Part shown: piece after piece, positions 35,676-44,105 of the stretch
Layout: the number at the start of each line of letters is the position of its first letter
Numbering within the stretch: position 1 is the first letter of the stretch
Assembly: GCA_001564055.1 (NCBI GenBank)
Contig: LKNB01000021.1
Coordinates: forward strand, 1-46,880
Direction of reading: 5' to 3'
Length of the DNA stretch: 46,880 nucleotides
Source: Rhodothermaceae bacterium Tc-Br11_B2g6_7
Lineage (GTDB): Bacteria > Bacteroidota > Rhodothermia > Rhodothermales > Salinibacteraceae
Position numbers and translations under genes: made by a program
The notes under the pieces: model-generated
What the model was told of the DNA's origin: nothing
Database searches by the model: none
Seen by the model: only the letters and a program-made list of their open reading frames with translations

Positions 35676-35799
35676 GCCATAACGCCGCTGCTGAAACCAT
35701 ACCCCCTCATCCGGGCCGTCCTTCGATTGACATTTAAGACCGCTGCTGGCGGGATAGAATCAGAGAGAGGAGGAAGTCCAGGGAAGCCCAAAGCGCCCC

Positions 35800-38700
35800 T
35801 TACGCCGGGGCATCCCCCGACCGGGTCGCATAGCTGCCGTAGGAAAGCGTGACGTTTTCCCGGCCCAACAGCTTCTCCTGTACGAACACCGTCGCGTCGC
35901 GCTGCAGCATCGCCAGGGCCGGCACGAGCAGCATCACCACAGGGAGGGTAAACAGGATGCCGAGGCCGAGGCTCACGGCCAGCGGCACCAGGAACTGCGC
36001 CTGCACGCTGGTCTCAATGATGATGGGAAAGACGCCCAGAAACGTGGTGATGGAGGTCAGCAGAATCGGCCGAAAGCGTGACTGACCGGCGGCAATCAGC
36101 GACTCCACCCATGACTTTCCACGGGCGCGTTCCTCGTTCGCAAAATCGACATACACGAGCGAGTTGTTGACCACCACGCCGCTCAGCCCTACAAAGCCGA
36201 AGATACTGAGCAGGCCGATGGGGATCCCGAGCAGCATGTGCCCGATGATGGCCCCCACCCAGCCGAACGGGATTACGCTCATGATGACGAGCGGTTGGAT
36301 GTAGGAGCGAAAGGGGATGGCCAACAGCCCGTAGATCACAAACAGCGCGATGCCGAAGCCGACGACCAGCGAGGCGAGCGCCTGTTGCTGTTCGCGTTGC
36401 TCGCCCTCAAAGCTAAACGAGAGGCCCGGCAACTGCTCTTGGAGGGCGGGTAAGATGCGGCTTTCGAGCACGCCGGTGACTTCCTGCCCGGTAACCACGG
36501 CCTCGTTCACGTCGCTGGTCACCGTGATGACGCGCCGCCCGTCTCGCCGGTTGATCTGGGCCGGGCCGAAGCCCTCGCGGGCGGTCGCGACCTCGCTTAG
36601 TGGCACAAAGCGTCCGGCCGGTGTGCGGATGTCGAAGTCCTCCAGATCGTCCAGCGTGCGGCGTTCCTCGCGCGGGAGGCGGGCAAAGACGCGCACCTCA
36701 TCCGGGCCTCGTTGCATGCGGTACGCTTCCGCGCCGAAGAACGCGCCGCGCACCTGTTGGGCGAGGTCTTGCAATGTGAGGCCCAGCGTGCGGGCTTCGG
36801 GTTTCAGTTGAAGCTGTACCTCCCGGTTGCCCTCTTCCTGATCGTTGCGGACATCGAAAACGCCACTGAACTGCGTCAGCGAGTCTTCCACCGCCGATAC
36901 GCCGGCCGAAAGCTCATCGGCATCATCGGAGGAGAGCTCGACCGCTACGGGGTCGCCCAGGTTAATCACATCGGCGGAGAACGTCACCGAGCGCACGCCC
37001 GGCACCGCGCCGGAGACCTCACGCCAGCGCTGCTCGAAGGCCCGCGCCGTGATGTCGCGCTCCTCGGGGTCGGTCAGTTCGAACGACACCTCGGCCAGCC
37101 GTGCCTCAATAAGCTGCGAGCCACCGCCGGCCGGCCCCTGATTGGCCTGCGGCTGCTGCCCGACGCTGGAAAAGATATACCGCAAAATCTCCGGATGGCC
37201 CTCGCCGCGCTCCTCCATCAGGTCGTCGATGGCCTGCAAGCCGGTTTCTTCCAGATACGCCGTTACTTCGGCCGTCTGCTGCGCCGTTACGCCCACCGGC
37301 ATCTCCACCTGGGCCGTCACCAGTTTGCCTTCAATGGTGGGCAGAAAGGCAAACCGCACGTACCCGCCGCCAATGAAGCCGATGATGAGAATCAGCACCG
37401 CGAGGGCGCCACAGATGATAACCCCATACGACTCGGCGCTGTACCGGAGGGCGCGCTTGAGGGGGCCTTCGGTAAACCGTGTGAGGCCACGGGCAACCCC
37501 CCCCTGCACGGCCTTTAGCTTGCGCAGCAGAAATCCATCCTCGGAGGCTTTCTTTTTGCGCACATTGGAGAGGTGGTACGGCAGGATGAAGAGCACCTCC
37601 ACCAGCGACAGCAGCAGCACCACAATTACAATCGTGGGAATATCTCCCAGAAACTTGCCGAGGGTGCCGGCCACGAACAGGAGGGGAGCAAAAGCGGCTA
37701 CGGTGGTGAGCACTGCAAAGATAACAGGCGTAGCCACGCGCGAGGCGCCCGTAATAGAGGCCTCCAGCGGCTCGGTACCCTTCTCCTGTTCAGCAAAAAT
37801 GTTCTCGCCCACCACGATGGCATCATCCACCACAATACCGATGGACAGGATAAAGCCGAACAGCGAGATCAGGTTGATGGACACATCCAGCAGGTACATC
37901 ACCCCGAACGTGCCGATGAACGAGAGAAAGATGCCCACCGACGTCCAGAACGCCAGCCGCGGGTTCAGAAACAGGATCAGGGTGAAGATGACCAGCAGCA
38001 AGCCCAGCAGGCCATTTTTGATCAGCAGGTCGAGCCGGCTTTCGAGGTCCTCGGCCTGGTTTTGCCAGATGGCTACGTCGATACCCGCCGGGAGCGAGGG
38101 CCGAAACGTGGTGTCGAGGTGCTCCTTCACCACCTCCACATTGGTGAGTACCTGTTCGCTTCCTGTGCGGAAGACCTGCACCAGGGCTACGCGCTCGCCG
38201 TTGAACCGGGTGATGAGTTCGGATTCCTCAAAGCCGTCCACCACGGTGGCGACGTCGCCGAGGGTGAGCAGGGTGCCGTCGCCGCGGCTTATCAAGACGA
38301 TCTCCTCAAACTCGCTGCGGGTGAAGCGCTCGCCCTCGGTTCGGATCAGGATCTGCTCCTCGGCCGATTCCAGGTCGCCACCGGCCAGGTCCAGGCTGCT
38401 CTCTCGCACCAGAGCGGCTACCTCGTTCAGCGTCAGCCCATAAGCGCGCAGGGCATCGCGGGACAGCTCGATGGTGACCTCGTAGTCGCGCACGGCTTCC
38501 AGCTCGACGAGCGATAGCTCGGGGTAGCGCTGCAGCTCCCGCTCCAGGCGCTTGGCGGCCTCTTTGAGGGAGCGCTCGGGGACATCCCCAAAGATGGCGA
38601 CTTGCAGCACCTGTCGCCGGTTCGATAGCTCGGTGACGATGGGCTCCTCCGCCTCGGCCGGAAAGGTGGTGATGCGGTCTACCTCCTGCTTAATTTCCTC

Positions 38701-39018
38701 GCGGACCTCCGTAGCGTTGGCGCCGCGCTGCAGCTCCGCCGACACAATGCCGAAGTTCTCAGCCGCAGTCGCCTGAATGCGGTCGATGCCCTCCACGCCC
38801 TGGATACGATCCTCGATGCGCTGGACGATGGCCTGCTCGACCTCTTCGGGAGAGCCCCCGGGGTATTCCACCTCTACCTGAATCGTATCGAGGCTAAACT
38901 CCGGGAAGACCTCCTGCACGATGGTAAACGCGCTGATGGTACCCACCAGAAAGATAAAGACGAACAGCAGATTGGCAGCGACGCCATTCTGTGCCATCCA
39001 GGAGATGATGCGGGCCAT
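35800..39018 (-). CDS. RND-family efflux permease
   Basis: A 1072-residue inner-membrane pump of the AcrB/MexB/CusA superfamily with twelve expected membrane helices. The N terminus reads MARIISWMAQNGVAANLLFVFIFLVG, with the pore-domain segment EYPGGSPEEVEQAIVQRIEDRI. Helix 4 carries the paired Asp residues (LSIGIVVDDAIVVGENIFAE) needed for proton relay. The second half repeats the pattern (VMSVIPFGWVGAIIGHMLLG, GLSGVVVNNSLVYVDFANE). It is the last gene of the tetR-tolC-adaptor-permease operon, 66 bases after the adaptor. The exact substrate is unknown; the sequence resembles the HAE/AcrB-like branch rather than metal-specific pumps. Confidence 0.95.
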   Translation of the reverse strand: MARIISWMAQNGVAANLLFVFIFLVGTISAFTIVQEVFPEFSLDTIQVEVEYPGGSPEEVEQAIVQRIEDRIQGVEGIDRIQATAAENFGIVSAELQRGANATEVREEIKQEVDRITTFPAEAEEPIVTELSNRRQVLQVAIFGDVPERSLKEAAKRLERELQRYPELSLVELEAVRDYEVTIELSRDALRAYGLTLNEVAALVRESSLDLAGGDLESAEEQILIRTEGERFTRSEFEEIVLISRGDGTLLTLGDVATVVDGFEESELITRFNGERVALVQVFRTGSEQVLTNVEVVKEHLDTTFRPSLPAGIDVAIWQNQAEDLESRLDLLIKNGLLGLLLVIFTLILFLNPRLAFWTSVGIFLSFIGTFGVMYLLDVSINLISLFGFILSIGIVVDDAIVVGENIFAEQEKGTEPLEASITGASRVATPVIFAVLTTVAAFAPLLFVAGTLGKFLGDIPTIVIVVLLLSLVEVLFILPYHLSNVRKKKASEDGFLLRKLKAVQGGVARGLTRFTEGPLKRALRYSAESYGVIICGALAVLILIIGFIGGGYVRFAFLPTIEGKLVTAQVEMPVGVTAQQTAEVTAYLEETGLQAIDDLMEERGEGHPEILRYIFSSVGQQPQANQGPAGGGSQLIEARLAEVSFELTDPEERDITARAFEQRWREVSGAVPGVRSVTFSADVINLGDPVAVELSSDDADELSAGVSAVEDSLTQFSGVFDVRNDQEEGNREVQLQLKPEARTLGLTLQDLAQQVRGAFFGAEAYRMQRGPDEVRVFARLPREERRTLDDLEDFDIRTPAGRFVPLSEVATAREGFGPAQINRRDGRRVITVTSDVNEAVVTGQEVTGVLESRILPALQEQLPGLSFSFEGEQREQQQALASLVVGFGIALFVIYGLLAIPFRSYIQPLVIMSVIPFGWVGAIIGHMLLGIPIGLLSIFGFVGLSGVVVNNSLVYVDFANEERARGKSWVESLIAAGQSRFRPILLTSITTFLGVFPIIIETSVQAQFLVPLAVSLGLGILFTLPVVMLLVPALAMLQRDATVFVQEKLLGRENVTLSYGSYATRSGDAPA

Positions 39019-39084
39019 GAGTGGGTGGAAGGAAGGAAAAAGAGGACAGGCACGCCCGGAGGCGCGGTTGGGGTAGGGCTACGG

Positions 39085-40275
39085 TTACTCCGTGTTGGCA
39101 AGCCGGACGGTCATGCTGTCGGATACCACCGGCAGGTTGCCCGTGATGATGGGCGTGCCGTCGGCTACGTCGTCGGCGGTGACGAAGGCGCGCCCGCCGG
39201 CCGTCTGGACGACCGTAGCGGAGCGCATGACGAGCAGCGTGTCATCCTCCACGGTCCAGAGCTGGTCATCGTCGCGGATGGCACGGCGCGGGACGGTGAA
39301 GTACCGGTCGAGCGTACGCCCGGCGATTTCGGTGGTCACATAGCTGCCAACAGCCAGCGGCGGGCGGTCGGCATCGCTGTCGTCGAGCTGATATGGGTCG
39401 GGCACCCGCACCATCACGTTGATCGTGCGCGTCTCCTCATCGCGTGCGCCATCCACGCGGTCCACGAAGCCGTCCCAGCGGTAGGTTGAGGCGCCATACG
39501 TGGCTTCTACGGTGACGGGTGGGCCGTCGACACCGTTGCGCGTGTCGTTCGTGCGCCAGAGGCCCGGGATGAGAGCTGCTCGGCGGGCTTCGAGCGGTAC
39601 CCGGATGTCCACCACATCGGTGCTGAACAGGGTCGCGACCGGCGTGCCTGCGGCAACGAACGCGCCGCGGTCGGCCTGTGTGACGCGGACCTGCCCGTTG
39701 AAGGGCGCGATGAGGGCGGTGCGGCCCAGGTTGGTCTCGGCGGTTTCGAGCGAGGCCCGGGCGCTCTCCAGCGAGGCTTCGGCCAGGCGCAACTGCGGCT
39801 CCCGGAATACCAGCCGGCCCAGCGCGGTGCTGTCCGGCATCGATTCGCCCGCGGTGCGCTCCAGGCGCGCAAACTCAGCGCGGGCGACTTCGACCTCCTC
39901 CTCGGCCTGCAGCACCTCAAACTCTGCCTGCGTGACCTGTGCGCGGGCCTGCCGCACCTGGCTCTCGTAGTCGGATGGATCAATGCGCGCCAGGACCTCG
40001 CCCGCCCGGAACGAGCCGCCGGACACAAACGCCGGGGCGACCTCCACCAGGCGTCCAGCCACCTCGGCCGTCAGTTCGATTTCGTTGGCCGGGCGCACCG
40101 TGCCGTTCCCTCGGACGCTAAGCGTGCCCGACTGTATCTCAATCGCCTCGGTGGATACCACGGGGGGCGTCGGGTCTTCGGGATCATCGTCTGGCGTTGG
40201 TTGAAAGACGATGAGCAGCACAGCAATCAGCGCAGCGCCAAGCAGCAGGGCACCACCAAGTACATAGGTACGCAT
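39085..40275 (-). CDS. RND efflux periplasmic adaptor (MFP)
   Basis: A 396-residue membrane-fusion protein with one N-terminal membrane segment (residues 6-24). The lipoyl halves are VRGNGTVRPANEIELTAEVAGRLVEV and LIAPFNGQVRVTQADRGAFVAAG. Between them is a coiled coil (QARAQVTQAEFEVLQAEEEVEVARAEFARL, then RLAEASLESARASLETAE). The beta-barrel domain and membrane-proximal domain follow (RYFTVPRRAIRDDDQLW). It links the RND permease to the TolC-type outer-membrane channel. It starts 30 bases after the tolC-like gene. Confidence 0.93.
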   Translation of the reverse strand: MRTYVLGGALLLGAALIAVLLIVFQPTPDDDPEDPTPPVVSTEAIEIQSGTLSVRGNGTVRPANEIELTAEVAGRLVEVAPAFVSGGSFRAGEVLARIDPSDYESQVRQARAQVTQAEFEVLQAEEEVEVARAEFARLERTAGESMPDSTALGRLVFREPQLRLAEASLESARASLETAETNLGRTALIAPFNGQVRVTQADRGAFVAAGTPVATLFSTDVVDIRVPLEARRAALIPGLWRTNDTRNGVDGPPVTVEATYGASTYRWDGFVDRVDGARDEETRTINVMVRVPDPYQLDDSDADRPPLAVGSYVTTEIAGRTLDRYFTVPRRAIRDDDQLWTVEDDTLLVMRSATVVQTAGGRAFVTADDVADGTPIITGNLPVVSDSMTVRLANTE

Positions 40276-40305
40276 GAGGTGTAGGGCGGATAGAAGAGCG
40301 GGTGA

Positions 40306-41853
40306 TTAGGGCGTGGGCTCGGCGAGCGGATCGAACGATGAGCGAAAGAGGCGGGGGTCGTCAGCCGTGGGCGGTGGCACCCAGGCCCCGCCGAGCGCCC
40401 GGTGGACGGCAAGGCGCGCGTTGACGGTAGCTTCCTCGGCGGTAGCGAGCCGCAGGGACGCCTGCACGAGCGTGCGCTGGGCGTCCAGCTGATCGAGGAA
40501 GGAGCCCACGCCGCGCAGGTAGCGGTCGCGCTGTGTCCGGGCGGCTTCTCGGGCGCTGGTCTCTTGTTGCTGCAGAAGGTTTACCTGCTCGCGTTGCTTG
40601 CTATAGGCTACGAGCGCCGCGCGTACCTCTTGGAATGCCGTCAGCAGTGTTTCCTCGTACGTGGCCAGGGCTTGTGCGTGACGTGCGCGGGCGGCGGCCA
40701 CCTCAGCGCGCAGTTGCCCGCCCTGAAAGAGCGGCGCGGTGAGGTTGGCGATCAGGTTGGAGAAGCGCTGGTCGTAGCGGACGAGGTCGTCCAGCGAGCC
40801 GCTCTGCACCCCACCTTCAGCGGTGAGGGAAATGCTGGGGAGGAGGCCCGCTCGGGCGGCGCCTATCTCCAGGCGGGCGGCCTCCAGGCGGCGGGCGCTG
40901 GCGCGCACATCGGGCCGGGCCATGAGCAGGTCGTCGGGGAGGCCGGAGGGGATGTCCTCCAGCACGAGGGAGGCCTCTCGCTCGCTGCCGAGCAGGTCGG
41001 CTGCGCTACCCGCGAAGCGGCCCACGAGCAGCGCCAGGCGACCGCGGGCGTCTTCGAGCACCCCCTCCAGCTCCGGTTGGTCCGCCTGCGCCGCCTCGAA
41101 CTCCTGGCGCGTAGCAAAGAGCTCAAACGATGTGGCCAGTCCGCGATCGTAGCGATCTTCCGTTAGCGCCAACCGGTCCTGCAGAAGGTCCACGTTTTCC
41201 TGGCCCAGCCGGATCTGCCGTTCCAACGCATGGATTTCAAAATACGTGGTGACCGTCTGTGCGATCACCTGCTGCTGTGCCGTTTGAAAGTCATCCACCG
41301 ACGCCATGAACTGCTGCAGGGCGGCCCCCCGCTGGTTGCGCAGGCGGCCCCAGAAATCAAGCTCATACGAGAGGGCCAATGACAGGCTGTAGGTGGTGAA
41401 GTCAAACCGGTCAGGAAAGGCTTCATCCGGTGCGCCACCTCCGCCCAAGGCGCCCCCGATGCCCACATTGGCCGGTTGCTCCTGGCGGGTTACGGACCCA
41501 TCGCCGGTGGCGCTTGGAAAGAGCGGCGCTCGCGCAATGCGGTACTGACTCGCCAACTCATCAATCGTCGCTGCGGTGCGGCGCAGGTCCAGGTTGCGGA
41601 CGAGGACCGAGTCGATCAGGGTGTTGAGCGTCTCATCGCCAAACGCCTCCCACCAGGCGGCCGGCGCATACGCAGCGGTATCATCCAGAGCAGGGAAGAG
41701 GGTATCGGGCGGCGCCGTATCGAACGAGGAGGGCAGGGTGGCTTCCGTCTCGGGGGCGCCTACCTGCGGCGCCAGCGAGCAGCCCCCGAGGAGGAGAACC
41801 CCGGTCGCTACGACGGCCAGCAGCAGGCAAGAACGTGCAGGGAAGGGCATCAT
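40306..41853 (-). CDS. TolC/NodT-family outer-membrane efflux lipoprotein
   Basis: A 515-residue protein started at ATG 41853, which overlaps the tetR stop by one base (TGATG). The signal peptide ends in the lipobox LLLGGC. Two OEP repeats are visible: one from WWEAFGDETLNTLIDSVLVRNLDLRR to about residue 280, the other from LMARPDVRASARRLEAARLEIGAARAGLLPSISLTAEGG to the end. Coiled-coil helices and beta strands alternate as in TolC. It forms the outer-membrane exit duct for the RND pump encoded downstream. A longer in-frame start exists, but it would overlap the regulator further. Confidence 0.93.
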   Translation of the reverse strand: MMPFPARSCLLLAVVATGVLLLGGCSLAPQVGAPETEATLPSSFDTAPPDTLFPALDDTAAYAPAAWWEAFGDETLNTLIDSVLVRNLDLRRTAATIDELASQYRIARAPLFPSATGDGSVTRQEQPANVGIGGALGGGGAPDEAFPDRFDFTTYSLSLALSYELDFWGRLRNQRGAALQQFMASVDDFQTAQQQVIAQTVTTYFEIHALERQIRLGQENVDLLQDRLALTEDRYDRGLATSFELFATRQEFEAAQADQPELEGVLEDARGRLALLVGRFAGSAADLLGSEREASLVLEDIPSGLPDDLLMARPDVRASARRLEAARLEIGAARAGLLPSISLTAEGGVQSGSLDDLVRYDQRFSNLIANLTAPLFQGGQLRAEVAAARARHAQALATYEETLLTAFQEVRAALVAYSKQREQVNLLQQQETSAREAARTQRDRYLRGVGSFLDQLDAQRTLVQASLRLATAEEATVNARLAVHRALGGAWVPPPTADDPRLFRSSFDPLAEPTP

Positions 41854-42485
41854 CAGGCAGAGGGGGTGTCGGTACGCAGGCCATGGTAGAGCAGGTCGAA
41901 CAGGTGCTGCTTGCGGGCTTCGACAAAGGCGTCCCACTGCGCGGCCTCGGGATGCAGCACCTCGGCCGTGGGGCGGGCGATAAACGGAAACAGGCAGCCC
42001 GAGACGATGCTGAGCAGGGTGTGGTCGGCATCCACCGGGCGGATTTCGCCAGACGCCACGGCGCGCTCGATCGTGCGCAGCATAAGCTGGGGCGGAGCGT
42101 CCGGCGCGGTGGCCTTCAACTGCTGCAGGTGCTGGCCCACCAGCGACCCGCCGCGCAGGTTCTCGTTCACCAGCAGGCGCATGGCGTCGGTGTGATGCTT
42201 GCAGAAGGTGATGTAGCCGTCAATAAACAGCCGCAGCGCTTCGCCGAAGGAGGAGGCGGTGCGCAGCGCGTTATCGAAAGAAGCCATAAACTGCTGCATG
42301 GCGTACCCAAACACCGCCTCGTAGAGCTGATCTTTGCTGCGGAAGTAGTAGTGCAGCATCGCCTTGTTGAGGCCCGCCTCATCAGCGATGGCCTGCATCC
42401 GGGCGCCTGCCTTGCCATGCCGCGCAAAGAGGGTGAGGGCTGCGTCGAAGAGTTGCTGCTCCGTATCAGAAGGCGCCATGCGCAC
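41853..42485 (-). CDS. TetR/AcrR-family repressor of the efflux operon
   Basis: A 210-residue regulator. The start is either GTG 42485 or ATG 42479. The HTH reads DAALTLFARHGKAGARMQAIADEAGLNKAMLHYYFRSKDQLYEAVFG (residues about 14-60), the TetR signature. The C-terminal ligand-binding domain is all-helical, with a TetR_C-like end. It is the first gene of its own operon and overlaps the TolC-type gene, so it probably controls itself and the pump. A palindrome upstream (42536-42547) overlaps the -35 box of the likely promoter. Confidence 0.92.
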   Translation of the reverse strand: MRMAPSDTEQQLFDAALTLFARHGKAGARMQAIADEAGLNKAMLHYYFRSKDQLYEAVFGYAMQQFMASFDNALRTASSFGEALRLFIDGYITFCKHHTDAMRLLVNENLRGGSLVGQHLQQLKATAPDAPPQLMLRTIERAVASGEIRPVDADHTLLSIVSGCLFPFIARPTAEVLHPEAAQWDAFVEARKQHLFDLLYHGLRTDTPSA

Positions 42486-42508
42486 GAGTTGTCATGAAGA
42501 ACAACCTT

Positions 42509-42537
42509 ACAGTACGACCGCTGCAGCCGCCCGTCAA
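42509..42537 (-). promoter_or_regulatory. Promoter of the tetR-efflux operon
   Basis: On the minus strand TTGACG (42537-42532), 17 bases, TACTGT (42514-42509). The transcript would start near 42502, leaving a short leader before tetR. The -35 box touches the palindrome at 42536-42547. Confidence 0.6.
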
Positions 42538-42571
42538 CCATCTGGTTAAATCAAACGGTTAACATCTGGTT
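42536..42571. promoter_or_regulatory. Candidate TetR operator
   Basis: A 12-bp palindrome AACCA-TC-TGGTT (42536-42547) is followed by a partial second copy, GTTAACATCTGGTTA (42558-42572). The word ATCTGGTTA occurs in both, 24 bases apart. Its position on the -35 box fits autorepression by the TetR-type protein. Confidence 0.6.
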
Positions 42572-42615
42572 ACGCATCGGCTGGGGTGTGACGGGGTGGG
42601 TACGGGAGTGTGCTT

Positions 42616-42735
42616 GGCGCACCATCCATAATCCGTGCAACAGGCTGCGCCTCCCGCCACAGCCCCTGTCGTAAGAGCGAGTGCCCCTCTTTCGCCAGCG
42701 TCCCATTTCATGCGGACCGTAGGTGTCGTATGCTA
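42616..42735. repeat. 120-bp dispersed repeat, copy 1
   Basis: Runs from GGCGCACCATCCATAAT to TATGCTA and aligns over its full length with 43864-43984, with scattered substitutions and small indels. It leads straight into the transposase remnant. Confidence 0.85.
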
Positions 42736-42774
42736 CCCATCGCGCTGGTGGCTGGGCAGGCCGCGCACGCGGCC

Positions 42775-42978
42775 CAAGATGCTCGTTGCCGATCGGGCTG
42801 CGATGCCTACGCCCCGCGACGCCGTAAAGGACTCCGGAAGGAGCGGCCTCCCATAGTTGACAAAGCGTTGCATGCAAAGCGGACTGTGATCGAACGGTTG
42901 ATTCGCCGGTTGCAGGCGTGTCGCTGGCTGGCCATCCGCTATGAGACATGTGCTCGTTGCTACTCCGCAGGTGGGCAT
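42775..42978 (+). pseudogene. IS5-type transposase C-terminal remnant
   Basis: A frame with RRKGLRKERPPIVDKALHAKR, then TVIERLIRRLQACRWLAIRYE, then TCARCYSA matches the C terminus of DDE transposases of the IS5 family. There the conserved segment reads R-x-x-V/I-E-R-x-x-x-R-L-K, then R-R-x-A-T-R-Y-E/D-K. The catalytic Glu position is kept, but the N-terminal two-thirds with the two Asp motifs is absent, so it is a decayed fragment. Upstream sequence is the 120-bp repeat, perhaps part of the same element. Confidence 0.65.
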
Positions 42979-43042
42979 CATCCGGCGATGCTGCCGCAAA
43001 CTCGGTGTTTCAGACACGGCCTAAAACTTACGGGACCTACGC

Positions 43043-43420
43043 GTGCTCAACTTAACAAACGTATTATGGTACAGCGCCATCGTTTTTGGCGTCGGGCTGT
43101 TGGCGATATGGCTGTTTGTTTCAGGCCCTGCGTTCTACATGCTGAATCTGGTTGTATTTCTACACCTGTTCGTCGTGTTAATGGGATACAACGCCCGAAC
43201 CATCGACCCCTCTAAGAGCAAACTACCCCCTTCATTAGGATTGGCGTTTGTGGTTGCTGGTTCATCGGGTGCAGTGGGTATGGCGGTCATGTTACTCGAT
43301 GGCGTCAGCATCGGGTGGAGAGCAGCAGTCTTTGTGTACGTTTTGGCGTATTGGGTCATCGTGCACAGGGCGGCGATGGCTGAGGTGTATAGGCTGTTGG
43401 ATACCGGCAATGCGGAGTAG
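43043..43420 (+). CDS. Small four-helix membrane protein
   Basis: A 125-residue hydrophobic protein with four membrane helices (about residues 8-27, 31-50, 64-86 and 90-110) and a cytoplasmic tail MAEVYRLLDTGNAE. The start is a GTG; the first ATG is 32 codons in, inside a helix. I recognise no family. The base composition is more AT-rich than in the efflux operon. It sits just after the transposase remnant and could be cargo of a transferred segment. No operon partners are clear. Confidence 0.6.
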   Translation: MLNLTNVLWYSAIVFGVGLLAIWLFVSGPAFYMLNLVVFLHLFVVLMGYNARTIDPSKSKLPPSLGLAFVVAGSSGAVGMAVMLLDGVSIGWRAAVFVYVLAYWVIVHRAAMAEVYRLLDTGNAE

Positions 43421-43576
43421 CGAGGGAGCGCGACCGTTTTCAGGCGGCAGTTAAGGTGTCCTCTAAAAACCGACGACGATAAAGTCAGGTACAGTAATCT
43501 GGCTGAGAACACACCGTCACACGATTTCCCTCCGCCCACGCACAAAGCTCTGCAGATCCCCCACGCCCCGTGGCCG

Positions 43577-43792
43577 TTGGTTGTGCTCTGGTGTGTCTTG
43601 CTCCTGTTTAGCGTGGGCGGTGTAGCCCTCTTTGTGCGGGCGGACGGGATAGGTGCGCTACGGTCCATTCAGGGCCTGGAGCGTCTGGCGTGGATGGTGG
43701 GTATGGCCCTGGGCATGCGCTGCTTTGCCACATTTCGCGGCAGTGGCGGCGTTTGCGTGGTAGCCCCGGTGCAGGTGACCTCGCCCTTTTAA
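43577..43792 (+). CDS. Possible small membrane protein (uncertain)
   Basis: A TTG-started frame of 71 codons opens with a membrane-like stretch (VVLWCVLLLFSVGGVALFV). It is in the same frame as the preceding gene, and no stop occurs between the TAG at 43418-43420 and 43792. It may therefore be a remnant of a longer gene interrupted by that stop. No family is recognisable, and the start is weak. Confidence 0.25.
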   Translation: MVVLWCVLLLFSVGGVALFVRADGIGALRSIQGLERLAWMVGMALGMRCFATFRGSGGVCVVAPVQVTSPF

Positions 43793-43863
43793 CGCCCGGC
43801 CCAACTCCTTGGTAGTCCTGATAAGCCCGGTAGGGTTGAGGTGGCCAGCCCTGTGGACGGTAT

Positions 43864-43984
43864 GGCGCACCATCCATAATGTGTGCATCGCCCTGCACCT
43901 TCCGCCACAGCACCTGTCGTCGAAGCGAGTGCCCCTCTTTTGCCAGAGTGCCATTTCATGCGGACAGTGGGCGTCGTATGCTAT
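43864..43984. repeat. 120-bp dispersed repeat, copy 2
   Basis: Aligned copy of 42616-42735, 1.25 kb downstream and in the same direction. It lies 120 bases before the T9SS-protein start. The gap 43793-44105 contains nothing else I can identify. Confidence 0.85.
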
Positions 43985-44105
43985 GTAGTGGTTGCAGTTG
44001 AAGCGCCAGCCTCACCGGAGCGTCCCCACACCCTGCAGCGGACCGGTGAGCCAGGGTACCGGCGCGCGGACCACCCGCGTTTTCTTCATTTGACCCTTTG
44101 AGGCC

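Larger units (their letters stand above)
34935..35799. other. Repeat-rich intergenic region
   Basis: No gene is supported in 865 bases. The stretch holds an 82-bp direct repeat, a 25-bp exact direct repeat, a 15-bp tandem duplication (CAGGCTAATGAGGGT at 35328-35342 and a one-mismatch copy at 35343-35357), and two REP-like palindromes, listed separately. The reading frames across it change with the repeats and carry no domain. Confidence 0.7.

Noticed and set aside
42551..43954. Two similar minus-strand frames in the 120-bp repeats as a protein family
   Set aside because: Differences between the copies change amino acids freely and lengths differ; the similarity is that of a DNA repeat, not of a coding sequence.
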